A stretch of 64,000 bases of DNA, from positions 124,001 to 188,000 of the forward strand of contig NZ_JAABNR010000008.1 in NCBI RefSeq assembly GCF_009925085.1, given 5' to 3'. Every line of letters begins with the position of its first letter. The first letter of the stretch is position 1. Both the position numbers and the translations under genes were made by a program. Shown here piece after piece: positions 63,013 through 64,000 of this stretch. The stretch comes from Stagnihabitans tardus. Its GTDB lineage: Bacteria; Pseudomonadota; Alphaproteobacteria; Rhodobacterales; Rhodobacteraceae. The notes under the pieces are model-generated. The model was not told where the DNA came from, ran no database searches, and worked only from the letters and a program-made list of their open reading frames with translations.

Positions 63013-64000
63013 TCAGAACCTGTATTCGACCCGGACCCCCAGGCCCAGGGCCTCGTTGTCGGTGAAGCTGGCCCGCGCCGCTCCGGCCGTCGCGGGCTGG
63101 GCATCGCCAAGCCGCGTGTAATTCACCCCGAAGGTCGTCTTCATGTTGCCCTTGGTATAGACCGCGCCCAGGGTGGCGCCGAACTGGCCCGTAGTGGGGG
63201 CCAGGGGCGAGACCAGGGGCTTGCCCGCCGCCTCGTAGGTCAGCGAGAAAAGGCCCGACCATTCCGGCGTGAAGCGGTGGCCGACACCCAGGGTCCAGGT
63301 CGTCGTATCCTCGAGGGCGATCAGGCCCGACCCCGTGTTTGCGACGATGAAGGCCGGGTCGAGGCGGAACTTGCTCCAGTTCACCCAGCGGATGCCGCCG
63401 AAGACCAGGGTATCCTTGGCCACGCCGCTTTGAACGTCCAGATTGATGGATTGCGGCGTCTTGACCTTGGTCGGAGCGACGCCCACGGTGGCGGCGCCCA
63501 GACGCTCGACCGTGGCGAAGTCATGGGTGATGGCCGAATTCCAGGTCAGGGCGACGCGCAGGGCGATGTCAGGAATTTCATAAGCCGCACCAAGCACATA
63601 GCCCAGGGAGGCATCCTCGCTGAGATCGACCGAATAGCCCGAGAGCCCGGCATAGGCCAGGCCTCTGAGGGTGATCTCTGCCGAGGCGCGCTGGGCGCGC
63701 AGCCCGCCGTAGAGGCTGGCGCGCTCGCCCAGCTTCAGCTTCAGAAGGCCGGTCATCGCCGTGGACTGGGCCGAGACCTGGGTCCCGCCCAGCATGGTCG
63801 CGGCGGGGTTGCCGCCATAGGCCACCTCGGCGCCGAAGGGCGCATCCAGGATGAAGGCATAGCTGAGCCGCGGGCTGAGGTCGGCCTTGTAGCCCAGTTG
63901 CACCTGGGTGAAGTCGGCCCCGACATTGGCGATGGGATTGCCGAGCGTGTCACGGCCCGAAAGGCTGGGGGTCACCGAGCCGAACTCGAGCCGGATGCTG
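63013..64000 (-). CDS. FadL/OmpP1-family outer membrane barrel (5' part outside window)
   Basis: At least 329 residues are visible, reading SIRLEFGSVTPSLSG at the window edge and ending LGLGVRVEYRF. Alternating beta-strand pattern, YAFILDAPFGAEVAYGG, LKLGERASLYGGLRAQRASA, INLDVQSGVAKDTLVFGGIR and WTLGVGHRFTPEW match the transmembrane strands of FadL-type transporters of hydrophobic compounds. The terminal Phe is the BAM signal. The N-terminal hatch and signal peptide are missing here only because the window ends. Confidence 0.85.
   Translation of the reverse strand, partial: SIRLEFGSVTPSLSGRDTLGNPIANVGADFTQVQLGYKADLSPRLSYAFILDAPFGAEVAYGGNPAATMLGGTQVSAQSTAMTGLLKLKLGERASLYGGLRAQRASAEITLRGLAYAGLSGYSVDLSEDASLGYVLGAAYEIPDIALRVALTWNSAITHDFATVERLGAATVGVAPTKVKTPQSINLDVQSGVAKDTLVFGGIRWVNWSKFRLDPAFIVANTGSGLIALEDTTTWTLGVGHRFTPEWSGLFSLTYEAAGKPLVSPLAPTTGQFGATLGAVYTKGNMKTTFGVNYTRLGDAQPATAGAARASFTDNEALGLGVRVEYRF

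Overview
The window is a gene-dense, high-GC (roughly two-thirds G+C) chromosomal segment of an alphaproteobacterium, most likely a member of the Rhodobacteraceae/Rhodobacterales. Support comes from the gene content: Usg, IalB, the 350-residue type dCTP deaminase, a stand-alone lpxD followed by ACP and ketoacyl synthase, and a methyl-THF methyltransferase/MetF-like/'virulence factor' trio. I see no transposase, phage integrase, CRISPR array, replication origin or rRNA operon. One tRNA gene, tRNA-Pro(GGG), is present.

Layout. 1-2.4 kb: DedA-like membrane protein, GT21 ceramide-glucosyltransferase-like enzyme and LpxH-like phosphoesterase (minus strand). 2.5-5.8 kb: cytochrome c maturation genes ccmA-B-C-D-G. 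5.8-8.1 kb: an RTX protein and a small secreted protein, divergent. 8.2-10.4 kb: one-carbon/methionine operon. 10.6-12.5 kb: ppx/gppA-rlmE. 12.9-17.9 kb: envelope locus with a MepK-like endopeptidase divergent from L,D-transpeptidase-lpxD-ACP-KAS. 17.9-22 kb: ialB, a candidate small RNA, a HerA-like ATPase and a CAP-RTX secreted protein. 22-27.7 kb: CorC-like protein, xerD, two unknown proteins, aroK-aroB. 28-33 kb: late acyltransferase, EamA transporter, gluQRS, trmFO and two unknown genes. 33-36 kb: gyrA. 36-41 kb: usg, then glmU-glmS-PNPOx-like-alkD. 41-46 kb: gph, MFS exporter, DegT aminotransferase, dcd, tRNA-Pro. 46-51.5 kb: DUF177-rpmF-plsX-fabH-ihfA-merR, with a BamE-like lipoprotein divergent. 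51.5-58 kb: ABC-F ATPase, OlsB-like acyltransferase, msrB, HpaI aldolase, lrp/hppD, TetR. 58-64 kb: PPK2, hydrolase, metA, ATPase, EamA transporter and the end of a FadL-like barrel.

Most genes are housekeeping, with tight translational coupling (many ATGA/GTGA overlaps). Functional groups are: covalent heme attachment (ccm), amino-sugar and lipid A/peptidoglycan supply (glmU, glmS, lpxD, ldt, mepK-like, late acyltransferase), phospholipid and fatty acid initiation (plsX, fabH, ACP/KAS), methionine (MeTr, MetF-like, metA), tyrosine catabolism (hppD with its Lrp regulator), polyphosphate (ppx/gppA, ppk2), and secretion of two RTX proteins that share one C-terminal module.

The unexplained material is between the genes. 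The most striking is a modular dispersed element: G-rich hairpin(s), then an AT-rich core ATATTTG...TTGAAAG. I count thirteen cores, and eleven of them lie directly 3' of a gene on that gene's strand. In three convergent gene pairs both partners have their own copy. A hairpin with a conserved 13-nt loop but different, still pairing, stems occurs in two of these elements. Other unusual features are a three-unit 60-bp tandem repeat between ccmA and ccmB whose core motif recurs at two further loci, a candidate small RNA at about 18.9-19.0 kb, and a decayed second copy of the 3' end of gluQRS.

Limits: everything was read by eye. Family assignments rest on recognised motifs, not on database searches. 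Promoters, operators and the RNA are inferences.
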